Assembly (NCBI GenBank): GCA_023151315.1
Contig: JAKLJE010000001.1
Location: 231,562 to 295,561, forward strand
DNA from: Bacteroidia bacterium
GTDB taxonomy: Bacteria > Bacteroidota > Bacteroidia > Palsa-965
Reading direction: 5' to 3'
Length of the DNA stretch: 64,000 nucleotides
Each line of letters begins with the position of its first letter. Within the stretch, counting starts at the first letter, position 1. The notes beneath the pieces were generated by a model that worked only from the letters and a program-made list of their open reading frames with translations, was not told where the DNA came from and did not search any database. Positions 8,070-17,055 of this stretch are shown here, piece after piece. A program made the position numbers and the translations under genes.

Positions 8070-10510
8070 ACGCGAACTCCCATAACGCATACGTCATCAA
8101 TCTGAGCGTAATTTAATTTCCACTGATCGAATTTATCAGAGAGAAACTGTTCGCGCTGTGAATTATCAAGAGAAGCAGTTTCCAAAATGATATTTCGGAA
8201 ACGGGTATACATGAGTTTCTTGCCTTTCTCTCCTCCGAATTGATCGGGGAATCCATCTGAGTAAGCAACGATGAGATCTCCATTCTCAATATCGAAGGAT
8301 TTTAGAGTGAAAGGTTTTTCTTTTTCGTGTGCGCCAATAGGTTGCTTGTCTGCATCAATTTCAATCAACTGGCTTTTTCTGATGATATAAATTCCGTTGT
8401 TTGCTCCGCTGAACCAGAGTTTTCGTTGTTCCGTGTCAATACAGCACAAAGCGATATCCATTCCATCTCGCTTGAAAGATTCTCCGGCTTTCCTTTCTTT
8501 GTTCAGTGATTGAACAACTTGTGTGCGCATTTCATTGAGCATTGCTTCAGGAGATAGAATATTTCTCACTTCCAGAATTTCAGTAAGCAGAGTCAGTCCG
8601 AGCATACTCATAAATCCTCCGGGCACTCCGTGGCCGGTGCAATCTGCTACTGCAAAATATCTGCGTGATCCTTGCTGTCCAACCCAATAGAAATCTCCGC
8701 TTACAATATCACGCGGACGGAAACTGATGAAGTATTCGCTGAAAATAGTTTTTATCAGTTCAGGAGCAGGCAAAATTGCTTCCTGAATATTCTTAGCGTA
8801 GTTAATGCTGTCAGTGATTTCTCTGTTCACTTCCTCCACCATCTTTTTCTGCTCACTGATGATTTCGTTTGCTTTTTGTTTTTGTCTGTATCCCCGGAAA
8901 ATAAGAAAGACGAGTCCTGCGAGAAGTATAAGACCTACAACGGCAATAGTCAGAATCAGACGTTGCTGCTGATAGCGAGCCTCCTGAAATGCATCACTTT
9001 TAGCACGTTCTATTCTCGCTTCTTCCTTCTCTTTGTCAAAACGATGCTGAAGAAAAATCTCAGTTTGTCGCTTTGTGTTTTCTGCGTTGTTGAGAGAATC
9101 GCTGAGTTGACGAACCAGCTGAGAATATCCGAAGGCGGTTTTGTAATCACCTTTGCGTTCGTAAGCATTGCATAGTATTCGTGCCGCTTCATGTGCTAAC
9201 CCCGGTGATTGGATTGTGCGTGCAAGCGAGAGTGCGCTTTCTGCCAGAGTTATGGCTTCATCCGTATTTCCAAGCAGAAATAATGCGTTAGCAAGGTGGT
9301 TTTTGGTGTCTGCAGTTTCTTTCTGATCGCCTAACTCTTCGTTGATCTCGAGAGATTTTCTGTAGTAACTAACCGCCCCATTGATATCTCCTGCCTGTTC
9401 TTTCAATTTACCTTTTATGCGATAACCCCAAGCGAGATGAAAAGGGTAATTATTTTCCCATGCAACTTTCAATGCATCCTCAGTTATTGTCCGCGCTTGA
9501 GCAGTGTCACCTTTCTGAATAAGAATTGCAGCCATTGTCAGCTCTCCATCGCAGGAGCGACTGTAGTCCCCGATTTCCTTTGACAGTGCAATGCTCATCC
9601 GCTGATATTGCTCCGCTTTATCAAGATCGTTTTGTCGTTGGTAAATGTCACTCATGCCTGCATATATGAATGCAGTATTGTGTTTGTCTTTTTTCTTTTC
9701 GGCGAGATCCAGAGCTTCGAGATAAGTTTCAATTGCTTTCGGATAGTTGAACAGATTCGCGTGCGCATCTGCAATTGTACCCATGCTTCCTGCAATGATA
9801 TTTTCTTCATTTACTTTGCGCGCCGCTTCAATGGATTTCGTGTGATAGATGATGGATGATTTGAAATCACCGCGCATGTGATAGTTGTTTCCGATACTGC
9901 TGTAGCAGAATGCTTCTCTGTGCAGATCTCCGGTCTGCTTTGAAATATCAAGTGCTTTGGTGTGATATTCCAATGCTTTGGAAAATTCTCCTTCGAACAA
10001 ATACGTGTCGCCAATTGTACTCAGACAGAATGCAATATTCTTCTGATCATTAGCAGCTTCATAAAGTTTAAGGGCTTTGGAAAGGTAAATCACGGCGGTA
10101 TCATTCAAGCCTTGCAAGCGATAAACATTACCTATCGCAAGATTGGCTTGTGCAACCAAAAGTGAATCACCTGATTTTTCAGACAGTTTGTAACTTTTTC
10201 TGTAATACCAGAGCGCAGAATCGTAGGCGTCCTGATAGTAGTAACTCAGTCCGATTTTGTGAAGCGCATCTGCCTCGCCACGGGAATCTTTGGATTTTTC
10301 CGAAAGATCTAAAGCTGTTCTGCCGTATGAGCGAGTTTGTTCCGGATCAATACTTCGGAATTCGAAAGCAAGTTGATTGCTGAGCCGGATTTTATCTTTG
10401 TTATCGGACGCGTTTTTCAGCTCACGCTGCAATGAATCAATGGCAGGTGATGTTTGGGCGGCTACTGTCGTGGCAGCGAAAAGAAGCAACAGCAGGACAC
10501 GGATGTACAT
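8066..10510 (-). CDS. TPR-repeat sensor with SpoIIE-type PP2C phosphatase domain
   Basis: An 814-residue membrane protein. A signal peptide (ending VAAQ, about residue 20) is followed by about ten tetratricopeptide units (40-470), a coiled coil, one membrane segment (519-540), a second helical linker and a SpoIIE-like PP2C phosphatase (about 595-814). The phosphatase shows DIVSGDFYWV, ADCTGHGVPGGFMSM, and SDGFPDQFGG with its metal-binding acidic residues. Such proteins sense signals outside the cytoplasmic membrane and dephosphorylate cytoplasmic partner-switching (anti-anti-sigma) proteins; the partner is not in the window. Start at ATG 10510; the TTG one codon earlier is less likely. It is translationally coupled to the BtuF-like gene. 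Confidence 0.88.
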   Translation of the reverse strand: MYIRVLLLLLFAATTVAAQTSPAIDSLQRELKNASDNKDKIRLSNQLAFEFRSIDPEQTRSYGRTALDLSEKSKDSRGEADALHKIGLSYYYQDAYDSALWYYRKSYKLSEKSGDSLLVAQANLAIGNVYRLQGLNDTAVIYLSKALKLYEAANDQKNIAFCLSTIGDTYLFEGEFSKALEYHTKALDISKQTGDLHREAFCYSSIGNNYHMRGDFKSSIIYHTKSIEAARKVNEENIIAGSMGTIADAHANLFNYPKAIETYLEALDLAEKKKDKHNTAFIYAGMSDIYQRQNDLDKAEQYQRMSIALSKEIGDYSRSCDGELTMAAILIQKGDTAQARTITEDALKVAWENNYPFHLAWGYRIKGKLKEQAGDINGAVSYYRKSLEINEELGDQKETADTKNHLANALFLLGNTDEAITLAESALSLARTIQSPGLAHEAARILCNAYERKGDYKTAFGYSQLVRQLSDSLNNAENTKRQTEIFLQHRFDKEKEEARIERAKSDAFQEARYQQQRLILTIAVVGLILLAGLVFLIFRGYRQKQKANEIISEQKKMVEEVNREITDSINYAKNIQEAILPAPELIKTIFSEYFISFRPRDIVSGDFYWVGQQGSRRYFAVADCTGHGVPGGFMSMLGLTLLTEILEVRNILSPEAMLNEMRTQVVQSLNKERKAGESFKRDGMDIALCCIDTEQRKLWFSGANNGIYIIRKSQLIEIDADKQPIGAHEKEKPFTLKSFDIENGDLIVAYSDGFPDQFGGEKGKKLMYTRFRNIILETASLDNSQREQFLSDKFDQWKLNYAQIDDVCVMGVRV

Positions 10511-10532
10511 CAATCAAATATAATCAAATCAT

Positions 10533-10546
10533 CGGGGAATGCCCCG
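10533..10546 (-). terminator. Possible terminator after cystathionine beta-synthase
   Basis: On the minus strand CGGGG-CATT-CCCCG forms a 5-bp GC stem with a 4-base loop, six bases after the end of the cystathionine beta-synthase gene, followed by a T-rich region (ATGATTTGATTATATTTG). The T-run is not continuous, so it is a weak candidate. Confidence 0.35.
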
Positions 10547-10552
10547 TGTGTA

Positions 10553-11929
10553 TCAACACAACGCCTTGATAATATCGTGACGAGTTATGATATACGTCTG
10601 ATCAGTTTTGAAATCGCGAACGAGAACAGCAGGGTTGGCCGGTGTAATCATTTCTGAAAGTGACTCCACCGGTGTTGTGATATCGGCAAACGGGAATGCC
10701 GGTTGCATGATGGCAGAAACTGTTCCTGTGCGTCCTTCAGGATTACGTGTGATGCATTCAAAAACGGCCTGTTCATTCAGTGAGCCTACAATTCGTCCGC
10801 CGTCCGTAACAGGTAACTGAGAGAAATCTTTATCGCGCATCAGGCGCGCAGCTGCTTCAACTGTAGAATTGAGTTCAACTCCGTGAAGTTGTCCTTGTTT
10901 GTTTGTTGAAACAACATCGCGGGCTGTGAGACCTTTTCTGTCGAGGAAACCTTTCTCGAGCATCCAGTCGTCGTTAAACATTTTTCCGAGATAACGTGTG
11001 CCATGATCGTGGAAGATGACCACAACAACATCGTTCGGCCCGAACATATCTTTCATCTGCACAAGTCCGGCCATTGCAGAACCTGCAGAGTTACCTGCGA
11101 AAATTCCTTCTTCCTTCGTGATGCGGCGTGTCATTACGGCAGCATCTTTATCTGTCACTTTTTCGAAGTGATCAATGATGTTGAAGTCTACGTTTTCCGG
11201 AAGAAAATCTTCTCCGATACCTTCAGTAATGTAAGGGTAGATTTCGTTCTTGTCGAAAATTCCGGTTTCCTTGTACTTCTTGAATACAGAACCGTACGTA
11301 TCAATTCCGAGAATTTTAATGTTCGGATTTTTTTCTTTCAGGTAACGGCCCGTTCCGCAGATCGTTCCGCCTGTTCCTACACCAACAACCAGATGCGTGA
11401 TTTTACCTTCTGTCTGTTCCCAGATTTCCGGACCGGTCTGCTCATAATGTGCCTGTGAATTCGAAAGGTTATCGTACTGATTCGGCTTCCATGAGTTCGG
11501 AACTTCCTTCACTAATCTTGAGGAAACAGAATAGTATGAACGCGGATCTTCAGGATCTACGTTTGTAGGACAAACGATTACATCAGCGCCGAACGCACGC
11601 AGCGCATCGACTTTCTCTTTCGACTGTTTATCAGTTGTTGTGAAAATACACTTGTAACCTTTGATGATTGCAGCAATTGCAAGACCCATTCCGGTATTGC
11701 CTGACGTTCCTTCTATGATTGTTCCGCCCGGTTTGAGACGTCCGTCTTTCTCAGCATCTTCAATCATCTTAAGAGCCATGCGGTCTTTGATGGAGTTGCC
11801 TGGATTGAATGTTTCAACTTTTGCATACACTTTCGCTTTAACATCTTTAGTGATGTTATTGATTCTAACGAGTGGTGTATGACCTATGGCACCGAGAATG
11901 TTGTCGAATACGAGTTTTGATGGATTCAC
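10553..11929 (-). CDS. Cystathionine beta-synthase (PLP domain plus CBS pair)
   Basis: A 458-residue fold-type-II PLP enzyme that condenses serine (or O-acetylserine) with homocysteine or sulfide. The PLP lysine is K48 in NPGNSIKDR, the substrate loop is EGTSGNTGMGLA, and the phosphate-binding loop is GVGTGGTICGTGRYL. A C-terminal pair of CBS domains (about 340-458) is present, as in eukaryote-like cystathionine beta-synthase. The segment NSQAHYEQTGPEIWEQ and the downstream layout resemble cystathionine beta-synthase more than CysK, but a cysteine synthase role cannot be excluded. The start is GTG at 11929; no ATG fits near the conserved N-terminus. It is flanked by unrelated genes and is probably transcribed alone. 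Confidence 0.85.
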   Translation of the reverse strand: MNPSKLVFDNILGAIGHTPLVRINNITKDVKAKVYAKVETFNPGNSIKDRMALKMIEDAEKDGRLKPGGTIIEGTSGNTGMGLAIAAIIKGYKCIFTTTDKQSKEKVDALRAFGADVIVCPTNVDPEDPRSYYSVSSRLVKEVPNSWKPNQYDNLSNSQAHYEQTGPEIWEQTEGKITHLVVGVGTGGTICGTGRYLKEKNPNIKILGIDTYGSVFKKYKETGIFDKNEIYPYITEGIGEDFLPENVDFNIIDHFEKVTDKDAAVMTRRITKEEGIFAGNSAGSAMAGLVQMKDMFGPNDVVVVIFHDHGTRYLGKMFNDDWMLEKGFLDRKGLTARDVVSTNKQGQLHGVELNSTVEAAARLMRDKDFSQLPVTDGGRIVGSLNEQAVFECITRNPEGRTGTVSAIMQPAFPFADITTPVESLSEMITPANPAVLVRDFKTDQTYIITRHDIIKALC

Positions 11930-11949
11930 TGGTTTGGATTTTGGGTGAG

Positions 11950-11957
11950 CAAAATTA
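11950..11957 (-). promoter_or_regulatory. Putative -7 element for cystathionine beta-synthase gene
   Basis: The minus strand reads TAATTTTG, a full match to the Bacteroidetes TAnnTTTG element, 20 bases before the GTG start. No clear TTG box lies at the expected upstream distance. Confidence 0.35.
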
Positions 11958-12009
11958 GCGTTTTTCCGAGACAGGTCAGATCTGATTTTGCGGAAACCAC
12001 TGCTGTATT

Positions 12010-13488
12010 TCAGGTGGAAATCAGATTGTTACCATCGGAAGTCTCCTGCACCTTACGTTTTTGGCGGATATCATGAGCTACAATTACTGCAATACTGGTG
12101 AATACCAACGCCGCCATTTTATCTGAATCCAGGAATGCATTGAATGCGCCGTGAACGTAAAATGTGATAAGTCCGAGTAACGCACCGGTAACCGTGAGTT
12201 TGTACTTGAGAATTTTCTCACGATAAACTACGCGCATTCCGCTCGCAATAACGTAGAATACGATCACTGTAAAAAGAATGAATCCCGGGAATCCATCTTC
12301 CGATAATTGTGTCATGAATTCGGAATGTGCGTGACCCCTGTTTCCGGAAAAGGTACTGATACGGGTCATTTCACCGCGGCGCTGATATTGACCGTATTCG
12401 AATTGATACATGCCGGGGCCGAAGCCGGTAATCGGTTTATCAAGTGCCATTCTCCATGCGCACAGCCAGCGATTGATGCGTTCCGTATTGGAAGCATCTG
12501 ACTGAATATTGGTAACGGACATCAGGTGATTGCCGACATCTTCTTTCTGATTGCTTATTGCATCATTGGTGCTGATATGATTATAAATCCTCTCGCTGTT
12601 AATGTAAATAACACCGGCTACCGTAATCAGCATTATAAGAATTGTGCGGAACTGAACTTTGAAAATCAGAAATATACCCATCAGCAAGGCAAACGCAAGG
12701 CTGATCCAGGCAGCACGGGAATAAGACAACGCTTCCGCTACAAAGAAAAATGCAGTAAGACTGATTAACAACACTTGTTGCCAGATCCGGAATCTGAATA
12801 CGCCAACGGTAAATGAAATGATGGTGAGCATCGGCAGAAGAAACGCAACTGCCGCACCGTAAATGGTGTGATCGTTGTAATACGGATGCGTCATTTTGTA
12901 GGCCGTTCGTAATGAGAATCCGAAACGCGCGTGAAACAAAAACGAACTGATCACGGGCCAGATGAATCCAATTGCATAAAGAACAATTATCCAATGATAA
13001 CGTAACTCATATTTAAGAAATACGTGCACTGCCATCAGCAGAAACATCGAAACGAAAAGGAAACGAACTGTAACACGTTTGAAACTGATGGTTGGTTCAT
13101 TGCTGAAAAAAGAGCAGAAGAGCATCCATCCGACTTCGATGAGAATCATCAATACAATCGGGTGACGGAAAATTTCTTTTGTAATAAACGGCCGCAAGGT
13201 CTGCAGCACTATCAGATAAAGACAAAGCACAGCAGTCATGGCTTCCGACGGGAAACTGTAAACGTATCCGCCTTCAATACCACGTGGTGATGAAATCGGA
13301 ATCAGAAGGATCGTCAGATACCACATTCTTTCCGCCTGAGTCAGCAAGAGCCACGCAAATAATGGAAGCCCGGCTGCTGCATAAACAAAGGGCATGTCCA
13401 TGCCTTCGTGCCGCGACGCAACATATCCGCAAGCGATACACGCAAACAGGGTTATTGCCCAGTCTTTCCAATTGATTGCTGTATTCAC
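12010..13488 (-). CDS. O-antigen ligase/polymerase family membrane protein
   Basis: A 492-residue polytopic membrane protein with about 11-12 hydrophobic segments. The Wzy_C/WaaL signature region is GHAHSEFMTQLSEDGFPGF in the C-terminal third, preceded by GFGPGMYQFEYG in the large extracytoplasmic loop. Such proteins join or polymerise undecaprenyl-linked glycans. The gene follows a Wzz-like chain-length gene by five bases, which supports a role in surface polysaccharide. Start GTG 13488. Confidence 0.82.
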   Translation of the reverse strand: MNTAINWKDWAITLFACIACGYVASRHEGMDMPFVYAAAGLPLFAWLLLTQAERMWYLTILLIPISSPRGIEGGYVYSFPSEAMTAVLCLYLIVLQTLRPFITKEIFRHPIVLMILIEVGWMLFCSFFSNEPTISFKRVTVRFLFVSMFLLMAVHVFLKYELRYHWIIVLYAIGFIWPVISSFLFHARFGFSLRTAYKMTHPYYNDHTIYGAAVAFLLPMLTIISFTVGVFRFRIWQQVLLISLTAFFFVAEALSYSRAAWISLAFALLMGIFLIFKVQFRTILIMLITVAGVIYINSERIYNHISTNDAISNQKEDVGNHLMSVTNIQSDASNTERINRWLCAWRMALDKPITGFGPGMYQFEYGQYQRRGEMTRISTFSGNRGHAHSEFMTQLSEDGFPGFILFTVIVFYVIASGMRVVYREKILKYKLTVTGALLGLITFYVHGAFNAFLDSDKMAALVFTSIAVIVAHDIRQKRKVQETSDGNNLIST

Positions 13489-13493
13489 GGAGT

Positions 13494-14435
13494 TCAGAGC
13501 TTAACGCCGTTCAGTTTTTCGCGAAGCAGTCTGAATCCTGTGATGAACAGAAGTCCGCATGCAAGACTTACCGAAAGATTCACGATTAAACTTGGTGAAG
13601 CTTTATAGTAAGAAGGTTTGGCTTGTTGCAGAACGAAAATTTTCGTGGTTGGACGATCAAATTGCGTTTTTGCCTTGTCGAGTCGTTCGGCAATATCATT
13701 CAGCCGTTTCGTCTCGTATAAGTAGCTGTTGATCACTCGCTCGAGTTCAGTTTGAATTCTTGAATTTCCTCCACCGGATGATTTAAGCACAACCTGATTG
13801 TTGATCATCGATACAACTTCAACATTGGTTTGCGAACGCAGATTTGCAACTGAATCGGTCAGTTCGTCGAGATACTCTTTCTTGGTCTGATATTCACGTT
13901 TCAGATTAACGTACGCTAACTCAATATTCTTTTTGTATATACGGTTTCTCATACCATCGCAGAGAGAAAGAATATAGTTCACCAGATCAGAACTGAATTG
14001 CGGGTCAGGTGTTGTTGCAGAAACGATAATGGAGACATACGGGCTCCTGCTGAAGTTTACCGTTTCCAGAAATTCTTTTTTCAGAAGATCCCGTGCTTCA
14101 GGTTCATTCGGATCTATTCCGAAGCGTTCGTACAACTTGAATTTGGCATTACAACTATCAATAACTTCTTCCGCATAGAGTATCTGAATCATACGATCTG
14201 CTTCGACATCATAACCGAATACGGGATTGTCAACAACAGATTCGATCGAGTTGTTGTAAACCGGGAAGAACACACCATACGACATGTATTTCGGTGTAAT
14301 CAAGAGCGTCAGGACTAATCCTGCAACAATGGCTGCAATGGAACCGAAGAGATAGAATTTGCGATTGCGGTGAATAAAACGGATCACCTGTGTTCCATCG
14401 TCGTCAATTTTGTCTGTATGTGTAGCGTTGGTCAT
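13494..14435 (-). CDS. Wzz-like polysaccharide chain-length determinant
   Basis: A 313-residue inner-membrane protein with one membrane segment near the N-terminus (about 30-50, IAAIVAGLVLTLLI) and one near the C-terminus (about 283-302), enclosing a periplasmic region rich in heptad-type helix (about 160-250). This is the layout of Wzz/PCP co-polymerases, and the segment after TM1 (PKYMSYGVFFPV) is Wzz-like. No tyrosine-kinase domain is fused. The adjoining O-antigen ligase/polymerase gene supports the call. It lies 13 bases after the permease gene, in the same operon. Confidence 0.78.
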   Translation of the reverse strand: MTNATHTDKIDDDGTQVIRFIHRNRKFYLFGSIAAIVAGLVLTLLITPKYMSYGVFFPVYNNSIESVVDNPVFGYDVEADRMIQILYAEEVIDSCNAKFKLYERFGIDPNEPEARDLLKKEFLETVNFSRSPYVSIIVSATTPDPQFSSDLVNYILSLCDGMRNRIYKKNIELAYVNLKREYQTKKEYLDELTDSVANLRSQTNVEVVSMINNQVVLKSSGGGNSRIQTELERVINSYLYETKRLNDIAERLDKAKTQFDRPTTKIFVLQQAKPSYYKASPSLIVNLSVSLACGLLFITGFRLLREKLNGVKL

Positions 14436-14448
14436 AGTTTGTGATTGA

Positions 14449-15684
14449 TCAGCTGAAGCGGATTGCTTTTACCGGAGTAATTCTTGTTACGAGAAGAACC
14501 GGTAAGAGAAGTGCTGCGAAACAAAGAATTAATGAAAGAACATTTATCAGTAACAAATCAGTTAAGTTGAATTCTACAGGAACAACGTTGATGTAGTACG
14601 ATGTTTCATCCAATCCGATTGCACCGGTATATTTTTGGAGTAATCCCAAAGCAATGCCGGCGATGTTTCCGGAAATCAGACCAACAAGGATCAGTCGTGC
14701 CGCATTCCGCAAAAACAAACGCATAACAATTCCGTTTGATGCTCCGAGTGCTTTAAGTGTACCGATCATATTAGTGCGGTCAATGATCATTATGAGCAAT
14801 GCTGAAATCATGTTGATCATACTCACGAACAACATCAGAACAATTACAATAATTGCGTTCATATCAAGAACATCGAGCCACGAGAATATGGAAGGATTCA
14901 GATCCCTGATGTTCATTGCGCTCAGATTGAAATCAATGGTTTGTGAAACTTCATCTGTGAGCGGAATGAGTTGTTCGTAATCGTCAACGAGTACTTCAAA
15001 TCCAGCAACTGTTGCGGAGTCCCAATTGTTCAGCTTTTGGATTTGCCGGAGATCGCAGAGTATGAATCGATCGTCGAATCCGTCAGTCAGACCGGTGTTG
15101 TAGATTCCTCCGACAACAAAAACCCGCGGTCTGGTTTGCTCTCCGCTGAGGAAGAACATTTTCATTTTCTTGCCCAACTCAAGATTCATTCGTGTGGCAA
15201 TGTTTTCCGATACGATAACACGATCAGAAACCGTATCAGATAATTCGAGAACCTTTCCGCTTTTCATATTCTGCGCGAAAAAACTCCAATCGAATGATGA
15301 ATCCACACCTTTCACAACCACGCCGAGCAGTTGATCTTTGCTTTTAATAATCCCGTTCTTAGTTGCATAAGGTTGCACATGGCGTATCCCGGGAATATTT
15401 TTAATGGCAGCCACGGACGGTTGATTGCCATTCATTGAATCACTTTCGAAGGAAGTGTTGGTATCGAAAGGACTTATCTGAATGTGTGAACCGAATCCGG
15501 TTACTTTTTTCCGGATTTCATTCTGAAAACCGTTTACCACTCCGACAGTCAGTATCATTACCGCTATTCCGATGGCAATACCCCAAACCGCTACCCGTAC
15601 AATCGGACGCGACATCCTGCCGGATTCATCACGCTGCGTAAGCATACGAGATGAAATCAGATGTACAAACAGGTTTCTGGACAT
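14449..15684 (-). CDS. LolC/LolE-type ABC transporter permease (FtsX/MacB fold)
   Basis: A 411-residue permease with a membrane segment at about 30-50 (GIAIGIAVMILTVGVVNGF), a large periplasmic MacB-type core domain (about 50-270), and three C-terminal membrane segments. The second begins with IDRTNMIGTLKALGAS, the cytoplasmic coupling helix of FtsX/LolC permeases. LolC/E proteins extract lipoproteins from the inner membrane together with LolD; no ATPase gene is adjacent. The ATG at 15684 opens with MSRNLFVHLISSRML, the usual family start; an upstream in-frame start adds 12 unlikely residues. First gene of the operon with the Wzz-like and ligase genes. Confidence 0.85.
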   Translation of the reverse strand: MSRNLFVHLISSRMLTQRDESGRMSRPIVRVAVWGIAIGIAVMILTVGVVNGFQNEIRKKVTGFGSHIQISPFDTNTSFESDSMNGNQPSVAAIKNIPGIRHVQPYATKNGIIKSKDQLLGVVVKGVDSSFDWSFFAQNMKSGKVLELSDTVSDRVIVSENIATRMNLELGKKMKMFFLSGEQTRPRVFVVGGIYNTGLTDGFDDRFILCDLRQIQKLNNWDSATVAGFEVLVDDYEQLIPLTDEVSQTIDFNLSAMNIRDLNPSIFSWLDVLDMNAIIVIVLMLFVSMINMISALLIMIIDRTNMIGTLKALGASNGIVMRLFLRNAARLILVGLISGNIAGIALGLLQKYTGAIGLDETSYYINVVPVEFNLTDLLLINVLSLILCFAALLLPVLLVTRITPVKAIRFS

Positions 15685-15777
15685 GGTGTAAAGATAATCA
15701 CACCCTTCATACTGCGGCACTGAATTTGCATAAGAAGAGTCAGAGGAGATTTGATTTTTCCTACTTTCACAGTGACG

Positions 15778-16983
15778 ATGAAAAAGCTCTTTTTTCTATT
15801 CTTGATCTGTACATCTTCCGTTATCAACGCACAGGTGCTTTCGAGCGTACAGAATCAGACGCAGAAAACCGATGAAGATATTATCACGGGTGCCGAACAA
15901 ACTCAATTGTGGCTGCCCATGTTAAAAGGGAAGAATGTAGCTGTGGTTGCCAACCATACTACAGTTATCGGCACAACTCACCTTGTGGATTCAATGATCA
16001 GTTTAGGAATTCATGTTGTGAAAATATTTTCACCGGAGCATGGGTTTCGCGGAACTGCAGATGACGGTGAAAAAGTGGCGAGCGGCAAAGATGAAAAAAC
16101 GGGTCTCCCGGTTGTGTCGCTGTATGGTGATCACAGGAAGCCGAGTGCTGCGGATCTTAAAGGTGTGAATTACGTCGTGTACGATATTCAGGATGTTGGA
16201 ACCCGATTCTATACATTCATTTCAACTATGACATATGTAATGGAGGCCTGTGCTGAGCAGAATATTCCATATCTGATTCTTGACCGTCCGAATCCGAATG
16301 GATATTATGTTGACGGCCCCGTGATGGAAAAGCAGTATATGTCGTGGGTTGGATTGCATCCCGTTCCGATTGTTTACGGAATGACGATTGCCGAGTACGC
16401 GAAAATGGTGAACGGGGAAGGATGGTTAACCGGAGGAGTGAAGTGCGATTTAAAATGGATTGCGTGTGTAAACTATTCGCATGAAGATCAATATCAGTTG
16501 CCTGTTCGGACTTCACCGAATCTTCCGAATATGGCATCCGTTTACTTATATCCATCGCTTTGTCTCTTCGAAGGAACAGTGATCAGTGTCGGACGTGGCA
16601 CCGATACTCCGTATCAGGTTATCGGTCATCCCAAACTGAAGAATGCTGCTTACAAATTCACACCTTCGCCTCACCCGGGGGCAAAATCTCCACTCTACAA
16701 TGGCGAGTTGTGTTACGGTTATGATCTGCATGATTTCGCTGACCTGTTTATTCGTGATTATCGCGGTATTTATTTGTATTGGCTGATAGGCTGTTATCGC
16801 GATTATCCGGAGAAGGATAAGTTCTTCAATGCCTATTTTGAGAAGCTTGCCGGAACGGCTACTCTGCGTCAACAGATCATTGACGGAAAGAATGAAGATC
16901 AGATCCGTGCTTCCTGGCAACCAGGACTTGTAAAGTTCAATCTGATCCGTAGCAAGTATCTTCTGTACAAAGATTTCGAATAA
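15778..16983 (+). CDS. DUF1343 family, NamZ-like exo-beta-N-acetylmuramidase
   Basis: A 401-residue exported protein (signal peptide to about residue 18, ending INAQ). DUF1343 marks are FSPEHGFRGTADDGEKVASG, the DVGTRFYTFISTM segment, DRPNPNG and SVGRGTDTPYQVIGHP. NamZ proteins of this family, characterised in Bacillus and Bacteroidetes, release N-acetylmuramic acid from peptidoglycan fragments and serve recycling. The ATG at 15778 gives a clean signal peptide; upstream in-frame codons do not. Confidence 0.82.
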   Translation: MKKLFFLFLICTSSVINAQVLSSVQNQTQKTDEDIITGAEQTQLWLPMLKGKNVAVVANHTTVIGTTHLVDSMISLGIHVVKIFSPEHGFRGTADDGEKVASGKDEKTGLPVVSLYGDHRKPSAADLKGVNYVVYDIQDVGTRFYTFISTMTYVMEACAEQNIPYLILDRPNPNGYYVDGPVMEKQYMSWVGLHPVPIVYGMTIAEYAKMVNGEGWLTGGVKCDLKWIACVNYSHEDQYQLPVRTSPNLPNMASVYLYPSLCLFEGTVISVGRGTDTPYQVIGHPKLKNAAYKFTPSPHPGAKSPLYNGELCYGYDLHDFADLFIRDYRGIYLYWLIGCYRDYPEKDKFFNAYFEKLAGTATLRQQIIDGKNEDQIRASWQPGLVKFNLIRSKYLLYKDFE

Positions 16984-17055
16984 GGTATTAAACCTTTTGC
17001 ATTCTTCTGTGTCTGATAACGTGTATTAACTATCTTAGTTCGTTATCCTGCTACC

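Noticed and set aside
10515..10522. TATATTTG element on the minus strand considered as promoter of the TPR-SpoIIE gene
   Set aside because: It sits five bases before the ATG, too close for the usual distance, and there is no TTG box at the proper spacing.
16983..17000. Short AAGGT/ACCTT hairpin after the NamZ-like gene considered as terminator
   Set aside because: Five base pairs of A/T-rich stem and a short T-run are too weak to call.
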